64,000 nt of DNA from JABDBL01 sp963845445 (GTDB lineage Bacteria > Cyanobacteriota > Vampirovibrionia > Obscuribacterales > Obscuribacteraceae): positions 1,860,001 through 1,924,000 of the forward strand of contig CAWJSE010000002.1 in assembly GCA_963845445.1 (NCBI GenBank), read 5' to 3'. Of this stretch, positions 47,579 to 56,606 are shown piece by piece. The translations under genes were made by a program, and so were the position numbers. The notes beneath the pieces are model-generated. The model was not told where the DNA came from. It made no database searches and worked only from the letters and a program-made list of their open reading frames with translations. Within the stretch, counting starts at the first letter, position 1, and every line of letters begins with the position of its first letter.

Positions 47579-48238
47579 CTAATTCCGCACTCGCTGCGCT
47601 GTAGTTTGAACAAACACAGTCTCGGTATGTATCTTTAGCAATTTACCCGCATAGCGATTATCGCCTGAAGCGAAAGCCTCGACAATTTCTAAATGATCTT
47701 CGGCAGCTTTAACCAGGTTTACAGCGTTTGAATAGACACTGGCTAGCGCTCGTATTTCAGTTGCCAATGATTCCCAGACCAAAATCAACGTTTGATTTTC
47801 TGCTGCTTCAATAATTAAGCGATGGAATTCGATATTGGCCAATCCATATTTTTGAATATCATGTTTTTTTGCTGCTTTTTGGGTTTCAAGCGCCTTTTGT
47901 TTTAATATTCCTAACTTATTTTCTAGGCGATCAGCAATTTTATCGGCAGCATATTGTTCCAATATACCCCGAATCTCAAGGCACTCCTGCCACTCAGTGC
48001 TCGTAATTTCGCGAACGCGTGTTCCTTTAAAGGGTTCCGTTTCAACCACACGCATTGCTTCAAGCTCACACAAAGCCTCGCGTATAGGAGCTTGACTAGT
48101 GGCGAATTCTTTAGCAATCTGAAGTTCTACCAGCCGTTGACCGGGGGCGTATGTACCATCGCAGATACGGTCTAAAATTACTTTCTTAATACGATCGCTC
48201 ATGCAATCTTTTGAGTTATACATTAACCGATATGTCAT
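47579..48238 (-). CDS. GntR-family (FCD domain) transcriptional regulator
   Basis: A 219-residue regulator with an N-terminal winged helix (about 15-80; DGTYAPGQRLVELQIAKEF and SQAPIREALCELE) and a C-terminal all-helical FCD ligand domain (about 90-210). Candidate metal or ligand residues lie in NIEFHRLIIEAAEN and EDHLEIVEAF. It starts a transcript with the adaptor gene and is divergent from the permease gene. The spacer holds a strong palindrome (48380-48410) that is a likely operator. It probably represses the pump until an inducer binds. Confidence 0.9.
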   Translation of the reverse strand: MTYRLMYNSKDCMSDRIKKVILDRICDGTYAPGQRLVELQIAKEFATSQAPIREALCELEAMRVVETEPFKGTRVREITSTEWQECLEIRGILEQYAADKIADRLENKLGILKQKALETQKAAKKHDIQKYGLANIEFHRLIIEAAENQTLILVWESLATEIRALASVYSNAVNLVKAAEDHLEIVEAFASGDNRYAGKLLKIHTETVFVQTTAQRVRN

Positions 48239-48261
48239 ATCCTTATATAATGGAATTATCT

Positions 48262-48276
48262 CTGATTATCGATAGT
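48262..48276. promoter_or_regulatory. Secondary operator-like sequence
   Basis: CTGATTATCGATAGT near the regulator gene shares ATTATCGATA with the main palindrome at 48388-48403. It could serve autoregulation. Confidence 0.4.
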
Positions 48277-48379
48277 TTGTAAAATCTATTATAAGCCTGG
48301 TTAACTAATCAAAGAATGATAGATAATGGGCCGCAATAAGCTTTTATGATTTTCTCTTGTTAAAGACACTACCAGTTTA

Positions 48380-48410
48380 TTATAACAGAATTATCGATAA
48401 TTCGTTATAA
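48380..48410. promoter_or_regulatory. Palindromic operator between regulator and RND permease
   Basis: GAATTATCGATAATTC (48388-48403) is a perfect 16-bp palindrome. It is flanked by TTATAAC and GTTATAA, extending the symmetry to 31 bases with one extra base on the left. It lies 29-59 bases before the permease ATG, where a repressor would block transcription. The likely binder is the adjacent GntR protein. Confidence 0.7.
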
Positions 48411-48438
48411 TCTGCATAGAACTATGAGGTTAGAAATT

Positions 48439-50046
48439 ATGTGGATTGTCCGGCTGGCATTAGATAAACCCTACACATTCGTGGTTGTGGCGATTTTAAT
48501 CGCCTTATTTGGCGTGCTCTCCGTTGCACAAATGTCTGTGGACATCTTTCCACGCATCAACATTCCGGTGCTTACTTGTGTATGGAGTTATAGCGGGCTA
48601 ACACCAATAGAAATGGAACGACGAATCACTAATGTCGTCGAGCGAGCGACAACCACAACCGTAACTGGAATTGAGCGTATAGAATCACTTTCTCTTATAG
48701 GAATGTGTGTCGTCAAACTCTATTTGCACCAAGATGCGAATGCACAAGAATCATTGGCCGAATTCACAGCAATTTGTCAAACCATATTGAAACAAATTCC
48801 TCCCGGCGCCACTCCGCCACTTGTCACAGCGTTTAGCGCCACCGACATTCCGGTTATGCAGTTGTGCATAAGCTCTAATACAGTACCTGAAACAAAATTG
48901 TTTGATTTTGCCAACAACTTTATACGTACCCAGCTTGCCACCGTACAAGGAGCTTCATTACCATGGCCATATGGTGGTGCGGCGCGACAAATCATGGTAG
49001 ATATCGATCCGCAAAAATTATCTGCAAAAGGTCTCTCGGCTGCCGATATCGCCAATGCTGTTAATGCACAAAATATCATTTTGCCCGCTGGCACGGCAAA
49101 ACTGGGCAGCACTGAATATTATGTGCAGCTAAATAGCAGTCCAATCGTTTTGGATCAATTGAATGAGTTGCCCATTAAGCAGATTGGGAATGCCACCATT
49201 TTAATGAAAGACGTAGCATATGTGCATGATGGCCTTGCCGTGCAAACGAACATTGTAAATGAAAACGGCTCCCGAGCAATACTGCAAAATATTGTCAAAT
49301 TGGGAGCAGCATCTACTATTGATGTTGTTAATAGAGTTAAGGCTCAAATTCCATCAATTGAAAACATTCTTCCATCGGGCGTTAATATGCGCATTCTCAA
49401 TGATCAATCGATTTTCGTCAAAGATTCGGTAGATGATGTAGTGCGCGAAGGTTTGATAGCGGCTGGCTTGACCGCTCTTCTCATGCTGTTTTTACTTGGT
49501 GACTGGCAAAGCACTGTCATTGTGGCCATTTCCATACCGTTGTCTATATTAGCTGGTCTAATCATGTTGAAAATCACAGGACAGACCTTAAACACTATGA
49601 CTCTGGGGGGATTTGCTTTAGCAGTAGGCATGTTGGTGGACGATGCAACAGTCGAGGTGGAAAATATTCATCGCCATCTTGATATTGTTCGCGCCGAGCG
49701 ACTGGCATTACATGAATCTGGTGACACTAGCGATAAATTTCTGACGGCAAAATGGATGCGACAGGCAATTTTGGATGCCGCCAGTGAAATCGCAGTGCCC
49801 GCCTTTGTATCCACAATTTCTATATGCATTGTGTTCACGCCGGTAATTTTGTTAACAGAACCTGCCAAGTCTATGTTTAGTCCAATGGCTTTAGCCGTGG
49901 TTGGCTCAATGCTTGCTTCTTATTTTTTATCACGAACAGTGGTGCCAGTGATGGCCAAATATCTACTGGCCAGGTCATGCCGATCCACACTACGCAGAAC
50001 ATGCTCAACGCGGAATTGCTGCTTTGCTTGCCATTATCACTCGTAA
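48439..50046 (+). CDS. RND efflux permease, N-terminal part (frameshifted)
   Basis: First half of an HAE-type RND permease; start MWIVRLAL as in the paralogue at the window start (an in-frame ATG at 48424 adds five residues). It has TM1, the porter domain (EMERRITNVVERATT, VQGASLPWPYGG) and TM2-TM6 with GMLVDDATVEVENIH. After LSRTVVPVMAKYLLA (near 49970) the frame gives a foreign Arg/Cys-rich tail. The +1 frame continues GHADPHYAEHAQRGIAALL, so one base is missing or extra around CTGGCCAGGTCATGCC. Corrected, the protein is about 1070 residues, normal for the family. Confidence 0.85.
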   Translation: MWIVRLALDKPYTFVVVAILIALFGVLSVAQMSVDIFPRINIPVLTCVWSYSGLTPIEMERRITNVVERATTTTVTGIERIESLSLIGMCVVKLYLHQDANAQESLAEFTAICQTILKQIPPGATPPLVTAFSATDIPVMQLCISSNTVPETKLFDFANNFIRTQLATVQGASLPWPYGGAARQIMVDIDPQKLSAKGLSAADIANAVNAQNIILPAGTAKLGSTEYYVQLNSSPIVLDQLNELPIKQIGNATILMKDVAYVHDGLAVQTNIVNENGSRAILQNIVKLGAASTIDVVNRVKAQIPSIENILPSGVNMRILNDQSIFVKDSVDDVVREGLIAAGLTALLMLFLLGDWQSTVIVAISIPLSILAGLIMLKITGQTLNTMTLGGFALAVGMLVDDATVEVENIHRHLDIVRAERLALHESGDTSDKFLTAKWMRQAILDAASEIAVPAFVSTISICIVFTPVILLTEPAKSMFSPMALAVVGSMLASYFLSRTVVPVMAKYLLARSCRSTLRRTCSTRNCCFACHYHS

Positions 50047-51658
50047 AGTCGATCAAGGTTTTGATCACATTCGCACTGTGTACCACAATTGTCTTTCCTA
50101 TTTACTAAACCGCCGCGCCGTGGTGGCAATTTCTGTATTGATCTTTATGGGTATTAGCTTCATTTTTGTTCCGTTCTTGGGTGAAGACTTTTTCCCCACT
50201 ATAGATGGTGGGATTTTGCGCATGCATGTTAGCGCTCCCCGTGGTCTACGTATTGAAGAAACAGAAAGGCTGATAAAGCGAGTGGAACGAGCAATTGCCA
50301 CTATTATTCCGGCAAAAGAATATGATAGCGTGGCAGATATTATAGGTATTCCTAATTCTGCCCTCAACCTTTCATCAAGTGATAGTGTAAATTACACAGA
50401 AGCAGACGGCGAGATACTCGTTACTTTAGTTCCAGACCACAAAAAATCTAGTGCTTATTATCGATCGGTATTGAGAGATAAATTACCAAAACTATTTCCG
50501 GAATGTGTATTCTTCTTTCAGCCCGCAGATATAGTTACACAAATTCTGAATGCCGGTCTGGCGGCCCCTATTGATGTACAAGTGAGAGGATTAAACCTTG
50601 AAACTAATTATGACTTAGCAGAAAAAATACAAGATCAAATTAAAGCTATTCCTGGTGCTGTAGATGTTCACATTAAACAATCAATTAATGGTCCTGTTAT
50701 CAATGTTGATGTTGATAGACAAAAGGCTGCGCAGCTCGGTTTTACACAGCGCGATGTAGCTAATTCCATGCTAGTATCTCTCAGTTCGAGCTTTCAAACT
50801 GCACCAAATTTTTGGGTTAATCCTAAAAATGGTGTCAATTATAGCCTTGCTGTACAAACGCCACAAAGATTGGTGGCGTCAATGACTGATTTATCCAATA
50901 CTGTTGTCACTTCTGCCGACGGTAGCAAGCGCCAATTACTGGGGAATCTATCCGCTTTCAGTCGCGATATTGCTCCCACTATCATTAATCATTATAACGT
51001 TCAGCCGGTGGTCGACGTGTTGGCCAGCGTTGATGGGACAGACCTAAACTCTGTTGCTCAAAAAGTGCAAGCAATCGTTGACTCTTACAAAGGCAAACTC
51101 ATGCACGGGGTCTTTTTGGATGTGCGCGGTCAAATGGTCAGCATGCGCACAGCTTATACCGGACTCTTTTCTGGCATTATCTTCGCTCTGATACTAGTTT
51201 ATTTACTTCTTGTTGTGAATTTTCAATCGTGGTCAGATCCTCTCATCATTTTAATGGCAATTCCCGGTGCTTTATGCGGTATTATTTGGGCACTCTTCCT
51301 TACCCAAACCACTTTCGGTGTGCCGGCGCTTATGGGCGCCATCATGAGCATCGGTGTTGCGTCTGCCAACAGCATTCTTGTCGTAAGTTTTGCACGTGAG
51401 CGACTTGCTGAAGGTATGGATTCATTGCAGGCTTCTCTGGCAGCCGGCATAACGCGTTTTCGCCCAGTGCTGATGACCGCCGCAGCAATGATCATTGGCA
51501 TGATACCAATGGCCATCGGCAGCGGTTCTGGCGGTGCGGAGAATGCTCCGCTAGGCAGAGCTGTTATTGGTGGATTAGTGGTGGCAACATTTTTTACTTT
51601 AATCTGGGTGCCACTGGTTTTTAGTTTCATTCATAGACACAAAAACGTAAACCAGTAA
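50024..51658 (+). CDS. RND efflux permease, C-terminal part (frameshifted)
   Basis: Continuation in the next frame, truly open from about 49975. It carries TM7, the second porter domain (VPFLGEDFFPTIDGGILRMH), and TM8-TM12 ending FSFIHRHKNVNQ. In TM10 the segment is GVASANSILVVSFARE, without the AcrB Lys. It is closely similar to the gene at 1-2961 over the shared length. The partner adaptor is the divergent gene at 46162. Confidence 0.85.
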   Translation: MLAIITRKVDQGFDHIRTVYHNCLSYLLNRRAVVAISVLIFMGISFIFVPFLGEDFFPTIDGGILRMHVSAPRGLRIEETERLIKRVERAIATIIPAKEYDSVADIIGIPNSALNLSSSDSVNYTEADGEILVTLVPDHKKSSAYYRSVLRDKLPKLFPECVFFFQPADIVTQILNAGLAAPIDVQVRGLNLETNYDLAEKIQDQIKAIPGAVDVHIKQSINGPVINVDVDRQKAAQLGFTQRDVANSMLVSLSSSFQTAPNFWVNPKNGVNYSLAVQTPQRLVASMTDLSNTVVTSADGSKRQLLGNLSAFSRDIAPTIINHYNVQPVVDVLASVDGTDLNSVAQKVQAIVDSYKGKLMHGVFLDVRGQMVSMRTAYTGLFSGIIFALILVYLLLVVNFQSWSDPLIILMAIPGALCGIIWALFLTQTTFGVPALMGAIMSIGVASANSILVVSFARERLAEGMDSLQASLAAGITRFRPVLMTAAAMIIGMIPMAIGSGSGGAENAPLGRAVIGGLVVATFFTLIWVPLVFSFIHRHKNVNQ

Positions 51659-51712
51659 CAGTTCCATTTAAACGAGTATATTATTGAACGAAATTCAGAA
51701 TTGTCGATATAA

Positions 51713-51976
51713 GTGTGTTCGCTCAGCACTATCCTTTTCTTCAGTCATTGTGCAGATATTGATTGCATTTTTGCCTTCCTAAAATTAAAACATTATCAGC
51801 AAGCAATTTTCGATTGCTCACAGGCTATAGAATTTAGATTCGATGCTATATCTAAAGCTTATCATCTTGGAGAAGAACACTTTTCTGAATTCCATCCTTT
51901 AATACAACAGGCACTTCAAAAATCATGCACAAAACAAGCGAGAAAATTTTTACAATTGATCCTGAATGGATCATAA
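51713..51976 (+). CDS. Possible TPR gene fragment
   Basis: An 87-residue frame with one TPR-like segment (LKHYQQAIFDCSQAIEF). It overlaps the start of the B3/4 gene by 52 bases and has no clear ribosome-binding site. It may be a remnant of a TPR gene. Confidence 0.25.
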   Translation: MCSLSTILFFSHCADIDCIFAFLKLKHYQQAIFDCSQAIEFRFDAISKAYHLGEEHFSEFHPLIQQALQKSCTKQARKFLQLILNGS

Positions 51977-52620
51977 AATATCCTAATGCAAAAGTAGGTA
52001 TTCTGGTCATCAAGAATATTGAACATACTAATGCACATGCCACACTAGACACGCTCAAAGCAGAAGTAGAAAATACGCTAAGAAAAAATTATCAAGGTTT
52101 CTCAAGAGAGAAAATAAACGAACTTCCCACTATATATTCATACAATAACTATTATAAAAATTTTCGTAGCACATATCATGTGCGCGCTCAAGTGGAGTCT
52201 GTCATTAATGGCAAATCTCTTTCGAGCAGATCAGCTGTGCTTACTGCAATGTTCATGGCTGAAGTTAAAAATATGCTGCTCACAGCAGGTCATGATTGTA
52301 GTACGCTGGATTTCCCTGTTCGTATTACCATTGCCACAGGCAAAGAAACATTCACCGACATACGCGGGGCAGAAAAAAATGCGGTGGAAGGAGACATGAT
52401 AATGAGCGATGGCAAAGGAGTTATATCAAGTATCATTCTTGGACCAGATAGCCGCACAAAATTAACGCCCGCCGTCCGAGATGTCTTGTTTGCAGTCTAT
52501 GCGCCATCTGATATAGAAACAAAATTTATCCTTTCACATCTGAAAGACATCGAAAATTATGTAAAAGCTTTTTCTCCAGCCTCAGAAACACAATTTCTTG
52601 AAGTATTTGAAGCATCCTAG
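51925..52620 (+). CDS. Solo B3/4 (PheRS-beta-like) domain protein
   Basis: A 231-residue cytoplasmic protein matching the B3/4 editing domain of phenylalanyl-tRNA synthetase beta without the rest of the enzyme. Seen are YNNYYKNFRSTYHVRAQVES, then SAVLTAMFMAEVKNMLLTAGHD and GEKNAVEGD-like turns ending in DIETKFILSHLKDIENYV. Such solo proteins are thought to hydrolyse mischarged tRNA or a related aminoacyl ester; this has not been shown for most. ATG at 51925 lies within a preceding doubtful frame. It converges with the alpha/beta hydrolase gene. Confidence 0.75.
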   Translation: MHKTSEKIFTIDPEWIIKYPNAKVGILVIKNIEHTNAHATLDTLKAEVENTLRKNYQGFSREKINELPTIYSYNNYYKNFRSTYHVRAQVESVINGKSLSSRSAVLTAMFMAEVKNMLLTAGHDCSTLDFPVRITIATGKETFTDIRGAEKNAVEGDMIMSDGKGVISSIILGPDSRTKLTPAVRDVLFAVYAPSDIETKFILSHLKDIENYVKAFSPASETQFLEVFEAS

Positions 52621-52633
52621 CAATAATACATTA

Positions 52634-52652
52634 TCAAGAAGATTATTCTTGA
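52634..52652. terminator. Small hairpin between convergent genes
   Basis: TCAAGAA-GATTA-TTCTTGA forms a perfect 7-bp stem with a 5-base loop. It lies 14 bases after the B3/4 stop and six before the hydrolase stop. It is AT-rich, hence weak, but well placed as a bidirectional terminator. Confidence 0.4.
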
Positions 52653-52657
52653 ATCGA

Positions 52658-53014
52658 TTAATGAGCTACGCTTTTGCTAAGAAATTTGAGGATATCTTGT
52701 CCTATCTCATTTGAAAATTCTTCCAACGCAAAATGTCCGGTATCCAGAATATGGATTTCGACATTTTTAAGATCACGTTTATAGGGATAGGCACCAGCTG
52801 GTGGAAAGATCTCGTCGTTCTTCCCCCATTCAATCAACATAGGCGGTTGATTCTTGCGAAAGTATGCCTGCCACTCTGGGTAATGCGGCGGATTGGTACC
52901 ATAACTCTTAAACAGTTGTAGTTGAATCTCTTTATTACCGGGACGATCCATAAGAGCTTGGTCGATTGTCCAATTATCTGGACTGATCAATTCAGCATTT
53001 TGAATACCATTCAA
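52658..53014 (-). CDS. Alpha/beta hydrolase, C-terminal part (frameshifted)
   Basis: Second part of the gene below, open back to about 53055 (KAFEIDATKWQYLNGIQN). It includes DNWTIDQALMDRPGN, the acid GKNDEIFPPAG and the catalytic His in LDTGHFALEE. The shift coincides with six T/A at 53048-53053; a seventh base would join both parts as LPLKKAFEIDATKW. Confidence 0.75.
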   Translation of the reverse strand: MNGIQNAELISPDNWTIDQALMDRPGNKEIQLQLFKSYGTNPPHYPEWQAYFRKNQPPMLIEWGKNDEIFPPAGAYPYKRDLKNVEIHILDTGHFALEEFSNEIGQDILKFLSKSVAH

Positions 53015-53661
53015 ATATTGCCATTTGGTTGCATCGATTTCAAAAGCTTTTTTAATGGCAGAGCATTTTTCTCATCAGAGTCTTTCCAATAGGTCTTTAT
53101 TGGTGCCCAAAAGGGATTATCCAGTCCTTCATCGTAGGCATTGCCGTTTTGAACGATAAGAGTTTGGATTCTTTCAGGATGGCTGGCAGCGATTCGAAAA
53201 CCCACTGGAGCACCGTAATCCATTACATACAAGCTGTATTTGCTAACATCTAATTTTTGCAGCAGTTTGTCTGTGATTTCGGCTAAATGATCAAAAGAAT
53301 AGTCAAAATCATTCATGTCCGGCATACCACTAAAACCATAGCCTGGAAAGTCAGGTGCAATAACGTGATATTCACGCGCCAATATCGGAATGAGATTGCG
53401 GAACATATGCGAAGACGTTGGGAAGCCGTGCAGCAAGACGACAGTTGGCTTTGTCGGAGAACCAGCTTCACGGTAGAAAATTTTTATTCCATCAATATCT
53501 ACAGTTTTGAAATATGTTTTCGATGAGGAAGTCACTTCGCCCGGTTTAGAGGAGATTATCGCTGAGCTCGGTGGGCAAAACCAGAGGCTTGTCGCCTGCA
53601 CTCCTAAAGTCAGTGCAAAAGCAATATAGTATTTTTTCATGACATTTCTCTCCTTGCTCAA
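53011..53661 (-). CDS. Exported alpha/beta hydrolase with Asp nucleophile, N-terminal part (frameshifted)
   Basis: First part of an exported hydrolase: signal peptide (about residues 8-32), then VVLLHGFPTSSHMFRNLIP and the nucleophile elbow VMDYGAPVGFR. The nucleophile position is Asp, as in haloalkane dehalogenases and epoxide hydrolases, rather than Ser. The frame ends in LKKLLKSMQPNGNI. With the second part the protein is about 330 residues. AAGGAGAGAAATGTC precedes the start. Substrate unknown; the Asp nucleophile suggests epoxide or halide chemistry. Confidence 0.78.
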   Translation of the reverse strand: MSKERNVMKKYYIAFALTLGVQATSLWFCPPSSAIISSKPGEVTSSSKTYFKTVDIDGIKIFYREAGSPTKPTVVLLHGFPTSSHMFRNLIPILAREYHVIAPDFPGYGFSGMPDMNDFDYSFDHLAEITDKLLQKLDVSKYSLYVMDYGAPVGFRIAASHPERIQTLIVQNGNAYDEGLDNPFWAPIKTYWKDSDEKNALPLKKLLKSMQPNGNI

Positions 53662-53836
53662 CTACTTAAAATTCTATCAATAATTGCTTGCCTGATTTAT
53701 ACAGATCGATATTAACACGTTAGTTAATAATGGATAGCCAAGTGGATACCATCGATTTAGAGAATTCTGACATAGCTGTTTTAATCTGTAAATGATATTG
53801 ACTTGCAACCGTCCGGAACAAATCTCAATGCTAGGA

Positions 53837-55453
53837 TTAACTGTCACTAGCATAAAGTTTGCGAACCGTGCCTAGGTCACGCTGGGTAAATTTCGGCGCC
53901 GAATCAAAATAGGGCTCGAAATAATACATTAGATCTTCATGAAAAGGGCTATGCTTCCAAATACCCAGAGCATGTCCGATTTCGTGAATGCTTTGTCGCG
54001 CTATTCTATTAGCGGTCAAATTTCTGCCATAAATATCGTGAGTGCATAATATTACCGAAGCTTTCGTTGCTCCTTCATTATCGCTGGCTATCAATTCAGC
54101 TTGCCCTGCAGCAGCCGGATCTTTAGAAGATATATTGCTTGTCCAGTTAACTGCTATGCCTGCCGAATTGTTATCTGGCACGTACTCGATACGAATTTTT
54201 CCACCAGAAGCTTTTGCCCACTGTTCGAATGCCTGCCTTACCGCTAGCCCATATTCCGGCTGATAACCGGCAATAGAATCTCCCACACCAATAAAGATCT
54301 TGATCGGCATTCTTTTTTCGCTCCAACGGCATGCCTTACAATCTCCAACAGGATCAAAATAATCTTTGCTATTAGCAAACCTCTGACGTTCATGAATAAT
54401 CTCTTGCAAAGCTTCTAAGTGACGCTTTGCCCCTGCCGCATCGACCCCAGCCGCAGGTATAAGCAACATATATTTTTGGAAAGCCAGAATAGCTTTTTCG
54501 ATTTCATCACTTTCCTCGTAAGCAGCCCCAAGATTTTTCCAGCCCACTAGAGGACAGTCTTGCATTTTAGTGGCAATAAGAAGATGTTTAATTGCTTCGT
54601 CTGTTTGTCCTTGATGTAAAAGAGCCAAACCCAAATTGATCTGAATTGATGGGTTTTCAGCATTTAAACTACAGGCGTTAGTTAGCAGCGGTAAAGCACT
54701 GGCGTAATCCCCCTGTCTGCTAAACTTTAGCGCTTCATTATAAAGATCTATAGCGTTATTATGTTCGGCGCCTGGATTTCTTGCTTGAATGCTTTTTAGC
54801 ATAGCCTTAGCATCAGCAGCCTCCGGAGTAAGTCTTAGAACCTCCTTTAATTCGGTCTCTGCTTTATCATATTCTTTTATGTTGGCATACATTGCTGCCA
54901 AGCTGAAACGGCCGGTGGCAAACTCAGGATCAAGTCTTACCGACTGCGAATAAAACTCAATTGCCTTATTGTAATTTTCCTTTTGTTCCTCTACACAACC
55001 AAGGCTGTAAGATGGCAAAGGAGATTTAGCATCCAGTTCGCCAGACTTTTTGAAGGACTCCTCAGCTTTATCGAGCTGCCCCAGTCCTGCAAAGCCATTG
55101 CCTAAATTTATGTATGCTGTGAAATCTTTTGGATTAATAGCAATTGCCCGCTGTGCCCAGTGGACCTCTGCATTAAAATCTCCCTTCTTGCCGTACAAAC
55201 CTGCAATAGCTATCAGCGATCTAGTTGCATTAGATCGCATCTCCACTATTCGCTTATGCAACTCAATCGCACCATCCAGGTCCCCAGCATCCTCTCTTGC
55301 CAAAGATTCTTGTATTAATACAGTCAGCGAAGAATCGTTTTCCTCCACTCCTTGTCTATTAGATAGCGGTACTCGCGCAGATTCCGCTATAGCGCTTAAT
55401 GAAAGGGAACCATTCGCAAAGCAAATCGAAAATGAAATTATTAGCAGTTTCAC
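53837..55453 (-). CDS. Exported TPR protein with matrixin-like metalloprotease domain
   Basis: A 538-residue protein with a signal peptide (1-23), about seven to eight TPRs (about 40-350, e.g. YINLGNGFAGLGQLDKAEES), then a zinc metallopeptidase domain (about 375-538). The active site is HEIGHALGIWKH, the full HExxHxxGxxH metzincin motif, followed by the Met-turn DLMYYFEP. TPR arrays joined to a matrixin-like protease are unusual; the TPRs may present substrates. The genes at 55590 and 56303 follow the same strand with separate spacers. Confidence 0.87.
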   Translation of the reverse strand: MKLLIISFSICFANGSLSLSAIAESARVPLSNRQGVEENDSSLTVLIQESLAREDAGDLDGAIELHKRIVEMRSNATRSLIAIAGLYGKKGDFNAEVHWAQRAIAINPKDFTAYINLGNGFAGLGQLDKAEESFKKSGELDAKSPLPSYSLGCVEEQKENYNKAIEFYSQSVRLDPEFATGRFSLAAMYANIKEYDKAETELKEVLRLTPEAADAKAMLKSIQARNPGAEHNNAIDLYNEALKFSRQGDYASALPLLTNACSLNAENPSIQINLGLALLHQGQTDEAIKHLLIATKMQDCPLVGWKNLGAAYEESDEIEKAILAFQKYMLLIPAAGVDAAGAKRHLEALQEIIHERQRFANSKDYFDPVGDCKACRWSEKRMPIKIFIGVGDSIAGYQPEYGLAVRQAFEQWAKASGGKIRIEYVPDNNSAGIAVNWTSNISSKDPAAAGQAELIASDNEGATKASVILCTHDIYGRNLTANRIARQSIHEIGHALGIWKHSPFHEDLMYYFEPYFDSAPKFTQRDLGTVRKLYASDS

Positions 55454-55589
55454 AAACTATTCTCCTGCAATATCCAGTGAAATATTTTATACCCCGTCGG
55501 TAAGGATCTTGGTCAAAACCCCGCCGATCTCATGAAATCGATTTTCAACGAGCTTATTTTGCCTCGGCAGTCCCATAAATGAATATTAC

Positions 55590-56237
55590 TTAGGGTATGC
55601 CGTGATGGATTGCATAATCGGTTGGTACCTTAAAACTTTCAGGACTCATCGGCTGCTCGCTATATTTTTCTAGTCGAGCTATCCAATATGTCTGCCCAGG
55701 CTTGCGATCATTCTCAATCTCTGCTAAAACCAGAACGCCCTTGTGGCGATCAAACCAATATCGATAATTTGCCCCCCAATAGCCAACGCAAGAATGCCCA
55801 TCTATCTCTCTTTGGACATGAGACGTGGGGTATCCTAAAGATCTACTTAGCGAAGATTTCTGAAATGCTGTATAGGTGTCCAAATCTAGCTGCTTCGGCT
55901 CATTGCCAGCAAGGTCAAGCCATCCAGCAGTTTTGTTTTCACGATTGAGAGAATAGCTGCGTCCACTAAGATAATCTTCGATGCGCACAACATTACCACT
56001 AATTCCCACATAACAGAAATGTCCTTTCCCGTCGCTTGATGCAATCATTTTGCTGATTTCGCCATTTTCTTTTTGGTCTGCTCGCTGCTCATATACAATA
56101 GTGTATGTTCTTGGGGGAAAAGGCAATAGTGTTGGAACGATTGCAGTACAGCCAGTAGCTACGATAACAACCGAAATTACCAACCAACTTATAAGGCCAT
56201 TTGTACATCGCACTGGCACTCGTCGTTGATCTTTCAC
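55590..56237 (-). CDS. Predicted lipoprotein of unknown function
   Basis: A 215-residue protein. The N-terminal hydrophobic segment (about 15-30) ends in VATGC, a lipobox whose Cys would be lipidated. The mature part is beta-rich with no recognised domain (YTIVYEQRADQKENG, YGWGANYRY-like aromatic strands, ending YAIHHGIP). It could sit in either membrane leaflet. It lies between the TPR-protease and the thioredoxin-like gene on the same strand. Confidence 0.72.
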   Translation of the reverse strand: MKDQRRVPVRCTNGLISWLVISVVIVATGCTAIVPTLLPFPPRTYTIVYEQRADQKENGEISKMIASSDGKGHFCYVGISGNVVRIEDYLSGRSYSLNRENKTAGWLDLAGNEPKQLDLDTYTAFQKSSLSRSLGYPTSHVQREIDGHSCVGYWGANYRYWFDRHKGVLVLAEIENDRKPGQTYWIARLEKYSEQPMSPESFKVPTDYAIHHGIP

Positions 56238-56302
56238 TCTAATCTTCTTGCTCTCTAATCATCTTTCCTGGTGGCAGCGTCGCAATTGCATCCAGCGCCC
56301 GG

Positions 56303-56587
56303 TTAAATGTATCCAAAAGATTCTGGCGTACGATATTTATCGAAATAAGCTAGCTTCCTGCCATCAGCACTGTAGCTAGCCATGCCCGGTGTGCCTTGAC
56401 ACTTCAACTCGTAAACTACTTTGTCATTTTCGCCTAAGTAAACATCCAGTCTAACACAAACAAATTTGTCATTTAACAGTTTTACTACCCGCACATTTGT
56501 AAAAGTTTCAGCATCAGATTGCTTAGATCGGTCGCATGAATTCGAAAACAAAAAAACAAAAACCAGCTTATTCTCTTTAGCTGCCAT
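56303..56587 (-). CDS. Thioredoxin-fold protein, C-terminal part (frameshifted)
   Basis: Encodes NKLVFVFLFSNSCDRSKQSD, then CVRLDVYLGENDKVVYELK and GTPGMASYSADGRKLAYF, the layout of a thioredoxin-like domain with the cis-Pro region GTPG. The active site is SCDRSK, that is, C-x-x-S, so only one redox Cys. The frame is open back to about 56640 (STKWLWHTNLKTAEEMAAKE), so the displayed ATG is internal. Confidence 0.7.
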   Translation of the reverse strand: MAAKENKLVFVFLFSNSCDRSKQSDAETFTNVRVVKLLNDKFVCVRLDVYLGENDKVVYELKCQGTPGMASYSADGRKLAYFDKYRTPESFGYI

Positions 56588-56606
56588 TTCTTCTGCTGTT
56601 TTTAAA

